A stretch of DNA of 64,000 nt, from positions 62,001 to 126,000 of the forward strand of contig JACPUU010000009.1 in assembly GCA_016192075.1 (NCBI GenBank). The letters are read 5' to 3'. A program made the translations under genes and the position numbers. The stretch is from Bacteroidota bacterium. GTDB lineage: Bacteria; Bacteroidota; Bacteroidia; Flavobacteriales_D; Crocinitomicaceae. Under the pieces are notes generated by a model. The model ran no database searches. It had not been told where the DNA came from and worked only from the letters and a program-made list of their open reading frames with translations. Below, piece by piece: positions 17,901 to 26,544 of the stretch; position 1 is the stretch's first letter, and every line of letters starts with the position of its first letter.

Positions 17901-19417
17901 CCGGTAAAAACATTGTGGGCAAAGTTTCCCTTTTTGACTTTAATACCATGGTAATTGTACCCGTTAAGGCCTATAGTGGTAAGGTTACCGGCAAAATTAA
18001 TGCTCAGGTCTTTTTCTGAAAACCCTTTTCCGTCAATGTCCAGGTAACCGCTGATATCTCCCAGCATGGGGTTACCGGAAATGGCACGCAGATTAACGTT
18101 GCTGACAATAATATCTTCACCATGTGGATTTCCATCCGGACCGTCATAATAATAAAGTCCATCCTCTTTTTTGGTGAACTGAATTCCATACTGTGATTTT
18201 AAAGAACCCAATCCTGAATTCAAATCACCGTCTACGACAAAACTCTCCAGTCCTCCGTCAAAATGCCCGGCTGTGAGTGTCACAATATGTGCTCTTTCAA
18301 AGTTTGAAGGAACTTCAATGTGTTTCATACCGTCTTTCAGGAACGGGGAAAGGTTTAGTTTTTCAATATCACCAATACTGGTTCTGAACGTGTCAATACG
18401 CTCACTGAAAATGGCCGAATTCATGTCATTCAGTTTCGGAATCTGAAAATCTCCGGCAATGAGCGTATGATCCAGCATGCGGATGCGGGTTTCTTTTAAG
18501 CGCATACCATAAACGGGCCCGGTGATTTTGAGGTTATCAATTTTAACCACATCATCCATACCCCAGAGTGACGGCACAAAATAAGCCACGTCAGCCATTG
18601 AAACGCGCGAGTTTGAAAGGTACGCGTTAAAGCGAACCTCTTCTACAAAATTTGAAAACTCAGTTCCGCCTTTTGGAGTCTGCAGCTCAAAATAATCTGC
18701 CAGCAAAAGGGAATTATTAAACGCCAGTTTCAGCTTGTTCAGTGATATAATTTCAGGACAGTACAAAACCCGTGTGCTAAGTTCAGCCAAGGTAAACCCG
18801 CTTTGTTCTTTAAACCGCAGATTTGAAATGTTTACCGAAATGGAATCACCCACCAGGCCAAATTCGTTAAATTCACCGGACAAATTCTGAAAATGAAGAT
18901 TTGCAAAATCCATTCCGTGACTGACTTTTTCTGCATTCTGATCCTGGTAAATAAAATTGATGTTGTTTAATGCAATGGCATTGATGTTTACCGTAAAGGC
19001 AGATTTGGTGGTATCTTCTGGTTCATCACTGGCAAAATAATCAACAATGTGCTGAAAGTTGAACGTTGAATCACCCTGGTATTTACGGATATAGCAATAC
19101 GTATCATTCAGTTCAGCCCGCTCCAGCGTTACAAATGATTTTCTCAGGCTCCAGTCAGCAATGTCTGCATGAATCAACCCGGAATAAAGCAAGGTATCAT
19201 TGAATTTATCTGCAACGTAAACCCCTTCAATGTCTACCCGGTCAAAAAAAACAATATCTACCCGGTCGATAGCCACATCAGTACCCCACTCACTGCTCAG
19301 GTAAGCGGCTACCTGCTGTGCAGCCCATGTTTGAAACCAGGATGTGCGAACAGCAAAAGCAAGAAAAATCAGAAATACCAGCAGTAACTCGACCAACACG
19401 TGAATGCTTCGCCCCAA
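14930..19417 (-). CDS. tamB: TamB-like (DUF490) envelope protein
   Basis: 1495 residues. One N-terminal membrane helix (VLVELLLVFLIFLAFAV) precedes a very long beta-rich AsmA/TamB-type body with repeated ADxxFxxxxIxG-like strands. The C-terminal TamB domain includes GTTPRGNNKDLVRGYLLMSK, QFFAILVLQRFIPVYGTG and an outer-membrane-facing end. Family members span the periplasm and help lipid transport or outer-membrane protein assembly. The start is uncertain: TTG 19417 is used, since no ATG lies between it and the in-frame stop at 19460-19462. A TATTTTTG -7 element sits at 19471-19464 on this strand. Confidence 0.88.
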   Translation of the reverse strand: MGRSIHVLVELLLVFLIFLAFAVRTSWFQTWAAQQVAAYLSSEWGTDVAIDRVDIVFFDRVDIEGVYVADKFNDTLLYSGLIHADIADWSLRKSFVTLERAELNDTYCYIRKYQGDSTFNFQHIVDYFASDEPEDTTKSAFTVNINAIALNNINFIYQDQNAEKVSHGMDFANLHFQNLSGEFNEFGLVGDSISVNISNLRFKEQSGFTLAELSTRVLYCPEIISLNKLKLAFNNSLLLADYFELQTPKGGTEFSNFVEEVRFNAYLSNSRVSMADVAYFVPSLWGMDDVVKIDNLKITGPVYGMRLKETRIRMLDHTLIAGDFQIPKLNDMNSAIFSERIDTFRTSIGDIEKLNLSPFLKDGMKHIEVPSNFERAHIVTLTAGHFDGGLESFVVDGDLNSGLGSLKSQYGIQFTKKEDGLYYYDGPDGNPHGEDIIVSNVNLRAISGNPMLGDISGYLDIDGKGFSEKDLSINFAGNLTTIGLNGYNYHGIKVKKGNFAHNVFTGVIDIEDDNLALNYDGKVDLNGSMFFDFTVKIDSAHLADLNFTNDSIANRFQSKIKVQVRGTSMDNLSGDVRISDLSYKEKNIDFEMDTLSLTIRRSKESDTIKLFSPYLTVDLTGKFDFTDIYPVLQTQLSYVVDNLVPPKEVAKTKNKYFDLDIHLTNVNPLLQFFDDQMYIAEDSRIQSYYNVSQKRFALDVNVETLLYHGMSLNEIKLENRFDSLKASVYYQAQYAKLNDSVQVRNLYIDSYVKNNTFLTNLGWDGYKGTEPALFAFKTVVDQQKNVLTDFDPSFFYLKEDKWEINPSSKILWNPDLIQLSKFNISHDDHLVSFDGKISKNPNDWLYFYVEDFDLSDLNGMLGGDITLGGILNIDGGVADVYDNIRFQSVSDVTNFVVNGELVGDLMVGSQWDKTTNSIGVLGNLKRDKSETFRFEGNYWMDKEEDNIQLDLLFDYTDISFLNAFEDPELYTDIEGILNGELKVTGELTNPVINGDLDILMAGVMVPMFNVGFGFSGGVEFGEGEIIVNHMDLFDQEGNQAYANMQIYHDDWSGFNYDVTLDMEDPSLSEKFLVMNTVYEEGSYYYGKAYISGLVNIFGYDDLVQITVDATTKKGTDLVLPLYGTSELEETSFIKFTKPEDTTAVTIVEEIERMGMTLDMKFHVTQEAQVTIVFEPVYGDQIVARGVGDIEIAMDDYGEMTMFGKYQILKGVYNMRMKTLVREDFAIDPESTIRWTRSPYDADIDITATFDRTLSLQDVMPPGTTPRGNNKDLVRGYLLMSKTLMAPQLDFNIDAPESDQEGKDAVKALTAEKDMLTKQFFAILVLQRFIPVYGTGEAGSGALGVLEDQMNAMFDAISGNFKISANLTGTKGFQVQRQLSDNVTVSVSGGVVEGDEQSASTVVGDVRVEYQLNEDGTFTMNFFNESNSGAETDQGAFTQGVSMHYQETFETTKEFKLLQGFLNIFRPESKDIKIRDASKPNRRRTPVPAETTPTNT

Positions 19418-19435
19418 TCCTTTCAGTATTTTCTT

Positions 19436-19471
19436 TACTTTTGCGATGGTTTTTAATTTTCACCAAAAATA
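19436..19471. promoter_or_regulatory. Divergent promoters of the tamB-like gene and tsaD
   Basis: The plus strand has TACTTTTG (19436-19443) and the minus strand has TATTTTTG (19471-19464), both exact TAnnTTTG. They give tsaD and tamB separate start sites in a 59-bp gap, and they show that the tsaD frame reaching upstream to 19318 is not fully used. Confidence 0.6.
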
Positions 19472-19476
19472 ATCAT

Positions 19477-20499
19477 TTGAACGGTTCAGACATCATCATT
19501 TTGGGAATTGAATCATCGTGTGATGATACCTCTGCCGCTATTCTTAAAAACGGAGAAATTTTATCCAATATTGTAGCAGGGCAAAAAGTTCATGAAAAAT
19601 TTGGCGGCGTGGTGCCTGAACTGGCTTCCAGGGCGCATCAGCAGAACATTATACCAACCGTTGATACCGCAATTCGCGAAGCCGGAATTTCGAAAAAAGA
19701 CATTCACGCCGTTGCTTTTACCCGTGGGCCTGGTTTGCTGGGCTCGTTAATTGTGGGCACCAGTTTTGCCAAAAGTTTTGCGCTGGGACGTAACATACCG
19801 CTGGTTGAGGTGAATCATATGCAGGGTCATATTCTGGCGCATTTTATCAAAAATGCTGACGCAAACTATCCGCATTTTCCGTTTATCTGCATGACCGTTT
19901 CAGGCGGACACACTCAACTGGTATTGGTTAAGGATTATTTTGACATGGAAATTCTGGGGCAAACCCTTGATGACGCAGCCGGTGAAGCCTTTGATAAAGC
20001 GGCTAAAATACTGGGACTTCCCTACCCCGGCGGACCCCTGATCGACCAATATGCGCGTGAAGGAAACCCGGCTAAATTTCAATTCCCGGTCTCGAATATA
20101 CCGGATTACAATTTCAGTTTCAGTGGATTAAAAACCAGCATTCTTTATTTTCTGCAAAAAGAAACCGCCAAAAATCCAAACTTTATTGCTGAAAACCTGA
20201 AGGATATTTGTGCCTCGTATCAACACACCATTCTTAAAACACTGTTCCGGAAACTGGTTAAAGCCACCCGTGAATATAAAATCAGCGATGTGGCTATTGC
20301 CGGCGGTGTATCTGCCAATTCACAATTACGCGCTGAACTTGAGCAAATTGGAAAAGAAGAAAACTGGCGCACGTTTATTCCACCGTTTCAATACACAACC
20401 GATAACGCAGGGATGATTGCCATTGCCGGCTACTATAAATTTCTGAAAAAAGAATTTGTGGGACAGGACGTTGCTGCAGATGCGCGGTTGAAGTTTTGA
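19477..20499 (+). CDS. tsaD: tRNA N6-threonylcarbamoyladenosine synthase subunit TsaD
   Basis: 340 residues from TTG 19477; TTG 19501 is also possible. Hallmarks are IIILGIESSCDDTSAAI, the metal-binding HMQGH, SGGHTQLVLV, GGPLIDQYAREG and the C-terminal GGVSANSQLR and TDNAGMIAIAG. It transfers threonylcarbamoyl from TC-AMP to A37 of ANN-decoding tRNAs together with TsaB and TsaE, which are not in this window. Usual family length. Confidence 0.95.
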   Translation: MNGSDIIILGIESSCDDTSAAILKNGEILSNIVAGQKVHEKFGGVVPELASRAHQQNIIPTVDTAIREAGISKKDIHAVAFTRGPGLLGSLIVGTSFAKSFALGRNIPLVEVNHMQGHILAHFIKNADANYPHFPFICMTVSGGHTQLVLVKDYFDMEILGQTLDDAAGEAFDKAAKILGLPYPGGPLIDQYAREGNPAKFQFPVSNIPDYNFSFSGLKTSILYFLQKETAKNPNFIAENLKDICASYQHTILKTLFRKLVKATREYKISDVAIAGGVSANSQLRAELEQIGKEENWRTFIPPFQYTTDNAGMIAIAGYYKFLKKEFVGQDVAADARLKF

Positions 20500-20923
20500 T
20501 CACAACCGTAATCACCCAACCGGCTAATTGACGTTATTCATTCCGACAATCATTCGAATACACGTTCTGTGTATTTTCAACTGCAAACAGCTTTTTACGA
20601 CAACGTATTGGTTCAGCTAAGGCGCTCCACAAAACAAACACAAAACGATAACAATCAGCATATTACTAATTACGTTATTTTTCATTTTATTATGCACACA
20701 TAATACATAGCCTGAATCAGGCCGTTCGTCTAACGCTTTTTTGAAACTGTCGAAAAGACCACTTTTAAATTGCAATGGGATCTTTTTCGGCGTAACTTAT
20801 ACCAAACAAAACACCAAAATTATCCCCATCCGAAAATGAATTTCGCAACAGGTTAAATGTTAGACTTTTTTTGATCGCAGGTTTTTTGGTGAAGTACACA
20901 TTACAAACTTAATACGCCGCGTT
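20500..20923. other. 424-bp intergenic region
   Basis: No open frame of note. It holds a small palindrome, gcctgaatcaggc (20711-20723), and a weak hairpin formed by cgaaaaga near 20752 and tctttttcg near 20785. The last 100 bp are AT-rich and presumably carry the promoter of the Asp/Gly-repeat gene, but no good TAnnTTTG at a convincing distance was seen. Confidence 0.5.
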
Positions 20924-22516
20924 ATGAAAAACTACTACCTCCTCCCCCTGCTTACGTTGCTGCTTACTACAAACACTGCTGGCGCTGCATATACCTCAAA
21001 TCATTCCGGTTTTGAAGGTGAAATAAATACCCTGCCTAAACAGGCTGATGTTATTGATTGCATTACCCCCATCATGACAGAGCTTTCATCTTCAATCACC
21101 ATTACAGATGATTCGGGCGCAATTGTTTTAACGGTTTTGGGCGTTTCAACTACCAGCACCCTGTTTGGCACAACCTACAATATTGTAGTAATGGTCAACG
21201 GAATTGAATATGTGTATATCTATGATCCCACCAGCGGAACGTTAACTACCAATTTTGAAATAACACCCGGTGAAAATGAAATTATTGTAACCGCACTGAA
21301 TGATTGCGGACAAACCAGCGATACAGTTATTGTGGTTGTACCCGATGACGGTGGAAATGGAAATGGCGGTGGTGGAAACCCGAATGGTGACAATGGAAAC
21401 GGAAACAACGAAGACGGAGTAGATGTGAGCAATCCAGGTCAGGGAGGCGGCGGACCGAATGGCGAGACAGACCCTTCAGGCGATGTGGATGATGAGACCG
21501 GTGGTGGAGGCAGCGGTGGCGGTGGAAATGATGACGACGATGATGACAACGGAAACGGCGGCGGAAACCCGAATGGTGACAATGGAAACGGAAACAACGA
21601 AGACGGAGTGGATGTGAGCAATCCAGGTCAGGGAGGCGGCGGACCGAATGGCGAGACCGACCCTTCAGGCGATGTGGATGATGAGACCGGTGGTGGCAGC
21701 GGTGGCGGTGGAAATGATGACGACGACGATGACAACGGAAATGGAAACGGCGGTACCGGAAATGATGATGACGATGATGACAATGGAAACGGCGGCAGTG
21801 GAAATGATGATGACGACGATGACGGAAATGGGAACGGCGGTAATGGAAATGATGATGACGACGATGACAACGGAAATGGAACCGGCGGTGCAGGAAATGA
21901 CGGAACACCAACCGGGGCTGCCGGTACGCCAACTGCTGGCACCAGCGATACCACCGCTACAGATATATCAACAACTACCGATATGCCATGCCCACTCCCC
22001 GTACTAACTGTTTTGTCAATTTCAACCACCAGCAGTTTTACCACCGGTACAACGTACGGCGTTCTTTTTACCATGGACGGTATTCAGTACACCAGCTCTT
22101 ATAACCCGCAAACCGGCGCATTCACTTCTACGTTCCCGGGCGCAACACCAGGCGGAACAATTGGCAACAGTTACCTGGTTATTTCTGAATCAAACTTCTG
22201 CGGCACCCTGCTGGATACCATCTTCTTTAACTCGTCCGGATCTGGCATTCAATTACAGGAACCGCTTACAGCTACTGGTACTCCCGTTTATCCGGTACCC
22301 GCTATTGAGTTTGTCTACGTGAATTACTTTCCGTCAGAAGCTGCAGCAACCATTGAGTTTGTACTGATTGATCTTTCTGGCAAAGTACGTTTAACCGAAG
22401 TGATTACACAAGAGAATCAACGCATTGAAGTATCAGGCCTGGAAAGAGGTGTCTATTCTTACTATATTCAATCAAATAACACCGTTGAAAAGAAAGGAAA
22501 AATGGTACTGCAATAA
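20924..22516 (+). CDS. T9SS-secreted protein with Asp/Gly/Asn-rich repeats
   Basis: 530 residues. The signal peptide (LLPLLTLLLTTNTAGAA) is followed by a beta-rich domain (about 40-140) with GTTYNIVVMVNGIEYVYIYD, then a 180-residue low-complexity block. The block has two copies of a 63-residue unit (NPNGDNGNGNNEDGVDVSNP...) and about five GNDDDDDDNGNG units. A second domain follows, similar to the first (SFTTGTTYGVLFTMDGIQYTSSYN), and then a T9SS-like tail, EFVLIDLSGKVRLTEV to KGKMVLQ. The Asp runs could bind calcium (inference). The two flanking domains look like a duplicated pair around the linker. Confidence 0.82.
   Translation: MKNYYLLPLLTLLLTTNTAGAAYTSNHSGFEGEINTLPKQADVIDCITPIMTELSSSITITDDSGAIVLTVLGVSTTSTLFGTTYNIVVMVNGIEYVYIYDPTSGTLTTNFEITPGENEIIVTALNDCGQTSDTVIVVVPDDGGNGNGGGGNPNGDNGNGNNEDGVDVSNPGQGGGGPNGETDPSGDVDDETGGGGSGGGGNDDDDDDNGNGGGNPNGDNGNGNNEDGVDVSNPGQGGGGPNGETDPSGDVDDETGGGSGGGGNDDDDDDNGNGNGGTGNDDDDDDNGNGGSGNDDDDDDGNGNGGNGNDDDDDDNGNGTGGAGNDGTPTGAAGTPTAGTSDTTATDISTTTDMPCPLPVLTVLSISTTSSFTTGTTYGVLFTMDGIQYTSSYNPQTGAFTSTFPGATPGGTIGNSYLVISESNFCGTLLDTIFFNSSGSGIQLQEPLTATGTPVYPVPAIEFVYVNYFPSEAAATIEFVLIDLSGKVRLTEVITQENQRIEVSGLERGVYSYYIQSNNTVEKKGKMVLQ
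21374..21741 (+). repeat. 189-bp tandem repeat inside the Asp/Gly/Asn-rich gene
   Basis: Unit 1 starts at 21374 and unit 2 at 21563. They are almost identical, except that unit 2 lacks one glycine codon and has a few silent changes. The period of 63 codons keeps the frame. Shorter repeats coding GNDDDDDDNGNG continue to about 21890. Confidence 0.85.
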
Positions 22517-22571
22517 AAGTGACCAATGCTCTGAGCGGTTGATTGATTCCTGAAATTTTGGAGCGGAGAAA

Positions 22572-23798
22572 TTACTTTTTCCAGCCAAACTTTTCTTCAG
22601 CCATTTCAGCTACATACTCGCCAATGGCAAGGGAAGCGGTGGCAGCCGGTGATGGTGCATTCAATACGTGAATACTGTCTTCAAGGTGCTCAATCCGAAA
22701 ATCATCCCGCGTGTCACCGTCTGTGCCCAACAACATAGCACGCACGCCGGAGCGGCCGGGTTTGATGTCATCCATCGTCAGTGACGGAATCATGGTTTGC
22801 AGTGTTTTAAGGAATAACTTTTTAGAAAAAGCCCGGCGGTATTCATTGATTCCGAAACGGACATTTCCAAAAAACAATTTCCAGGTTCCGCGGTAGGTTA
22901 ATGCATCCCAGGTATCTTTCCAACTGAAATCAGTTTTGCCATACCCTTCCCGTTTAAAGGTAAACACCGCATTTGGACCACATTCAATTTCACCATCGGT
23001 CATACGTGTAAAGTGAACCCCCAAAAACGGAAACGCCGGATTTGGAACCGGGTAAATCAGGTTTTTTACTTTGTGATGCGCTTTTTCAGTTAACTCGTAA
23101 TAATCACCTCTGAAACCAACCACCCGTTCTTTGAGTTTAACACCATCCATTTTTGCCAGACGATCAGCCTGCAATCCGGCACAGAAAATCATTTTTTTGG
23201 CCTTGAATACTTTAAATTCGGTTACAATTTCATGATGACCGGATTTGTTATTGATTGCAATCACTTTTTCACCTAAAACCACTTTGGATAAGGGTTGTTT
23301 GGCCACCGCCAGTTCAGCCATTTTATTGGTGGCCCCCACAAAATCAATGATTCCGGTACAAGGCACCCAAAGGCCGGCAATACCTTCCACAAAGGGTTCT
23401 ATTTCTTTTAAGCGTTTGGCATCAATTTTTTCAAGCCCCTCGGTTCCGTTTGCAATGCCGTTTTCATAAATTTTATCCATGAATTCGAGCTCGCTTTCTT
23501 TGGTTGCCACCACCACTTTACCGCAAACATCGTGTGCAATACCGTGCTCTTTGGCAAAAGCAACAAGTTCATGCCGCCCCTTAACACAGTTTTTGGCTTT
23601 CAGTGACCCGGGTTTGTAGTAGAGGCCTGAGTGAATGACTCCTGAATTGTGCCCGGTCTGATGCCCTGACAGCACTTTCTCTTTTTCAATCAAAACGATT
23701 TTAAGATTGGGATTGCGCATTTGCAATTTATAGAGCGTTGCGGCACCGACGATTCCACCACCGATTATTGCAACATCAAAAAGATCGTTGTTTTCCAA
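22572..23798 (-). CDS. lhgO: L-2-hydroxyglutarate oxidase/dehydrogenase
   Basis: About 409 residues from TTG 23798. FAD-binding VAIIGGGIVGAATLYKL is near the N-terminus, then LSGHQTGHNSGVIHSGLYYKPGS, the LhgO/L2HGDH signature, and a C-terminal GRSGVRAMLLG with NAPSPAATASLAIGEYVA. It oxidises L-2-hydroxyglutarate to 2-oxoglutarate. An in-frame TTG at 23819 is possible but falls inside a TAGTTTTG -7 element on this strand (23824-23817), so the later TTG is chosen. Confidence 0.9.
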   Translation of the reverse strand: MENNDLFDVAIIGGGIVGAATLYKLQMRNPNLKIVLIEKEKVLSGHQTGHNSGVIHSGLYYKPGSLKAKNCVKGRHELVAFAKEHGIAHDVCGKVVVATKESELEFMDKIYENGIANGTEGLEKIDAKRLKEIEPFVEGIAGLWVPCTGIIDFVGATNKMAELAVAKQPLSKVVLGEKVIAINNKSGHHEIVTEFKVFKAKKMIFCAGLQADRLAKMDGVKLKERVVGFRGDYYELTEKAHHKVKNLIYPVPNPAFPFLGVHFTRMTDGEIECGPNAVFTFKREGYGKTDFSWKDTWDALTYRGTWKLFFGNVRFGINEYRRAFSKKLFLKTLQTMIPSLTMDDIKPGRSGVRAMLLGTDGDTRDDFRIEHLEDSIHVLNAPSPAATASLAIGEYVAEMAEEKFGWKK

Positions 23799-23804
23799 TT
23801 TGAT

Positions 23805-23824
23805 TAAATTTGAGTACAAAACTA
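23805..23824. promoter_or_regulatory. Overlapping divergent -7 elements (lhgO and acyltransferase)
   Basis: The plus strand has TAAATTTG (23805-23812) and the minus strand has TAGTTTTG (23824-23817). The two elements lie only a few bases apart, so the two promoters interlock. Both genes then start at TTG codons about 18-26 bp downstream. Confidence 0.55.
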
Positions 23825-23838
23825 ATCAAAGTTCAACT

Positions 23839-24966
23839 TTGTCTAATCCAACCGGTCAAAAAATCACACCTGCCTACTTTCCAAACCTGGATGCGCTTCG
23901 CTTTCTGGCAGCCTTTAGTGTCTTTGTTTTCCATTATTTCAGAGATATCCGGTCTTTTTACCCGGGCATAGAATCAAACCGGCTTTTTGATGTGCTGCTG
24001 GTGGTGGCTGATAAGGGCGGACTGGGCGTTAATTTCTTTTTTGTCTTATCGGGTTTTCTCATTACGTATCTGATTCTTTGTGAGAAACAACGAACCGGTC
24101 ACTTTTCCCTGCGCAAATTTCTGATCAGGCGTACGTTGCGTATATGGCCGGTTTATTTTGTGGTAGTTGCCATTGGTTTTCTTCTCTTTCCGGTTCTTTT
24201 TGATTCATACCACACGGTTCACAACCCAACACTGTACCTGTTTTTTCTGGCCAATTTTGATGAAATCTACCATGGTGCCAATGATTCTGTTAATTTTCTG
24301 ACGGCTCCCTGGTCTGTGGCTGTTGAAGAACAATTCTACCTGTTCTGGAGCCTGGCGTTGTTTCCCCTGCTCAAAATCAAAACGTTCAGACTGGAATATC
24401 TGATTTTGGTGCTATACCTGGCCTCCTTCTATTTCAGATGGATCAACCTGGACAATGAACGGGTCATATACTACCATACCTTTTCTGTCTGCCAGGATAT
24501 TTTAACCGGCGCCTTTATTGGATTGTCGTTATTTAACGGAAAGCGGTGGATCAGCGCACTCACCAACCTTCCCAAATGGAGCCTGGTGTTGATTTACCTG
24601 GCCGGATTTCTGATCTGCCTGGGTAAAAACAAAATTTTTGCCGGTGATCTGCAGGTAACAGAACGGTTTGTACTCTCTTTATTTTTTGGATTTATTATTC
24701 TGGACCAGAGCCTGGGTAAAAATTCAGTTATCAAAGCCGGTAAGTTCAAACTGCTGAATGATGCGGGCAAAATCTCGTATGGATTTTACATGTATCATCT
24801 CATTGTTATGTTTGTATTATGCCGGTTGATTGAGACCTATCTGCCAACCGGTTATTACCTGATTCCCCTCTATTTTTTGGTGTCTCTGGCAGGTACCGTG
24901 TTATGTGCTGCCCTGAGCTATAAATTTATGGAGGCTCCGCTGCTGAAATTAAAACCAAAAGACTAA
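23839..24966 (+). CDS. Acyltransferase family 3 membrane protein (OafA-like)
   Basis: 375 residues from TTG 23839; other TTG codons at 23788 and 23800 lie upstream of or inside the promoter. It has the family start NLDALRFLAAFSVFVFHYFRD with the catalytic-type His, RRTLRIWPVYF, and about ten membrane helices. Family members O-acylate surface sugars or lipids using acyl-CoA in the inner membrane. The acceptor is unknown, and no polysaccharide cluster is nearby. Confidence 0.85.
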   Translation: MSNPTGQKITPAYFPNLDALRFLAAFSVFVFHYFRDIRSFYPGIESNRLFDVLLVVADKGGLGVNFFFVLSGFLITYLILCEKQRTGHFSLRKFLIRRTLRIWPVYFVVVAIGFLLFPVLFDSYHTVHNPTLYLFFLANFDEIYHGANDSVNFLTAPWSVAVEEQFYLFWSLALFPLLKIKTFRLEYLILVLYLASFYFRWINLDNERVIYYHTFSVCQDILTGAFIGLSLFNGKRWISALTNLPKWSLVLIYLAGFLICLGKNKIFAGDLQVTERFVLSLFFGFIILDQSLGKNSVIKAGKFKLLNDAGKISYGFYMYHLIVMFVLCRLIETYLPTGYYLIPLYFLVSLAGTVLCAALSYKFMEAPLLKLKPKD

Positions 24967-24983
24967 ATGCTTAAATTTAGGCA

Positions 24984-25766
24984 ATGAGAATTTTCAACCT
25001 TTCTGTTTTTTGGCTAATCATCTGTATGATGAACCAGGGAATGTATGCGCAGCAGGACAGTTCAAAAAATGAACCGCAGCCTATACAAAAAAACACCCGT
25101 GGTTCTTATTTCGACGTTACCTGGGCACCGGTTGGATTAAGTCTTTTAAGCGTAAGCCTGATGACAGATTCTTCCAAATACGGTCTGCAAACCTTAATCA
25201 GGCAGCCTTTTAACGGCTATGAAACAAACCTGGATGATTACATTCAATACGCACCCATTGCCCTTATGTACACCGCTGACTTATTTCATGTACCAGCAAA
25301 AAACAATGCCTGGAATCAAACCAAATTTCTGGCTATGTCTGAACTGGGAACGTCGGCCATTGTGCAACTGCTGAAATACAGTTTAAAAGTACAGCGGCCC
25401 AATAACGGCTCGTATAACTCATATCCATCCGGGCACACTTCACAGGCATTTGTCGCCAGCCAGGTGCTGTTTAATGAATACCGTGAAACCAATAAATTTT
25501 TGGCCTGCAGCGGCTTTTTATTTTCCATATCAACCGGAACGCTGCGCATTGTAAACAACCGTCACTGGGTGCCAGACGTTTTATTGGGGGCAGGCATTGC
25601 CATGCTGGTTACCAATACCGTTTATTATTTTGAACCACTAAAAAACTGGACTCCCCGTTTGTTTAACCGGCGGAATTCAGAGACGAAAAAAAACAAAACA
25701 CAGCTTGGTTTTATACCTACCTGGAATGATGACTACATTGGCGGATATTTGACTTTAAATTTTTGA
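24984..25766 (+). CDS. PAP2-family phosphatase, exported
   Basis: 260 residues with a signal peptide ending at MYAQQ. The three PAP2 motifs are present: KYSLKVQRP (motif 1), SYPSGHTSQAF (motif 2), and RIVNNRHWVPDVLLGAG (motif 3). It has a few weak hydrophobic segments. It should dephosphorylate lipid phosphates (phosphatidic acid, undecaprenyl or lipid A phosphate) on the periplasmic side. It lies 17 bp after the acyltransferase gene, so both may act on envelope lipids. Confidence 0.88.
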   Translation: MRIFNLSVFWLIICMMNQGMYAQQDSSKNEPQPIQKNTRGSYFDVTWAPVGLSLLSVSLMTDSSKYGLQTLIRQPFNGYETNLDDYIQYAPIALMYTADLFHVPAKNNAWNQTKFLAMSELGTSAIVQLLKYSLKVQRPNNGSYNSYPSGHTSQAFVASQVLFNEYRETNKFLACSGFLFSISTGTLRIVNNRHWVPDVLLGAGIAMLVTNTVYYFEPLKNWTPRLFNRRNSETKKNKTQLGFIPTWNDDYIGGYLTLNF

Positions 25767-25768
25767 CT

Positions 25769-26539
25769 ATGATAACCATTGGAGATTACGGTATCTGTAA
25801 CCTTTCAATTGTTCCGGTAAGAGCCGGGGCTTCAGATACGGCAGAGATTATTACCCAATTGCTTTTCGGAGATTTTGTGGAGATACTTGAAAAAGGTGAA
25901 CCCTGGATCAAAATCAGGTTTATACGTGATAATTATGAGGGATGGATGGATTTTAAACAACTGGTTTATGTAGACAAAGAAATTTATGATGCCGGAATTT
26001 CACAGCGTCAGAAAGTACTTTTTGAGCCAATTTTAGAGCTTGAAGGCCCTAAAGGAATTCAAAACATTATGCTGGGGTCAGACCTGCCTTTTTATAAAGA
26101 CGGAAAACTCCGGTTAGGTTCTGAAATCTATACCGTACTCTCACCGGTTGATATGACCATTCAGCCAAATTTGTTTGAAGTAGCTGAAATTTACCTCAAC
26201 ACCCCCTACCTCTGGGGCGGTAAATCAATTTTTGGAATTGACTGTTCAGGACTCATTCAACTGGTTTTTAAAGTTTGCGGTTTTGACCTGCCGCGCAACG
26301 CATCTGACCAGGTTACGGCAGGAACAGAAGTTGCCTTTGCTGACCGGCGGCCGGGTGACCTTGCTTTTTTTATCAATGCCAGCGGAAAAATTCATCACGT
26401 GGGTATGTTAACCAGCCCGCACGAAATAATTCATGCCTCAGGGCGGGTGCGCAAAGACCGGTTTGATCAAAACGGCATTTACAACCTTGATCTCGAAAAA
26501 CAAACCCACGCGTTTCACTCCATCAAACGCATTTTGTAA
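25769..26539 (+). CDS. SH3 plus NlpC/P60 peptidoglycan hydrolase-like protein
   Basis: 256 residues from ATG 25769, two bases after the previous stop; a TTG at 25763 would overlap it. Two SH3-like domains (about 1-140; ISQRQKVLF marks the second) are followed by an NlpC/P60 catalytic domain: YLWGGKSIFGIDCSGLIQLV with the nucleophile Cys, KIHHVGMLTSPHEIIHASG with His, and RPGDLAFF. It probably cleaves gamma-D-Glu-diamino acid bonds of cell-wall peptides. No signal peptide is visible, which suggests muropeptide recycling in the cytoplasm. Confidence 0.9.
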   Translation: MITIGDYGICNLSIVPVRAGASDTAEIITQLLFGDFVEILEKGEPWIKIRFIRDNYEGWMDFKQLVYVDKEIYDAGISQRQKVLFEPILELEGPKGIQNIMLGSDLPFYKDGKLRLGSEIYTVLSPVDMTIQPNLFEVAEIYLNTPYLWGGKSIFGIDCSGLIQLVFKVCGFDLPRNASDQVTAGTEVAFADRRPGDLAFFINASGKIHHVGMLTSPHEIIHASGRVRKDRFDQNGIYNLDLEKQTHAFHSIKRIL

Positions 26540-26544
26540 GTGCA

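Noticed and set aside
19318-19476. In-frame extension of tsaD to 19318
   Set aside because: It overlaps the start of the divergent tamB-like gene and both -7 elements, and adds 53 residues not typical of TsaD.
20865-20893. Possible fifth LytTR-type paired site before the Asp/Gly/Asn-rich gene
   Set aside because: tttggtgaa at 20885-20893 matches, but the partner 20 bp upstream is a poly-T run and no -7 element follows at the right distance.
21327-21932. Minus-strand open frame rich in His and Arg
   Set aside because: It is the complement of the Asp/Gly/Asn repeats in the plus-strand secreted gene and has no features of its own.
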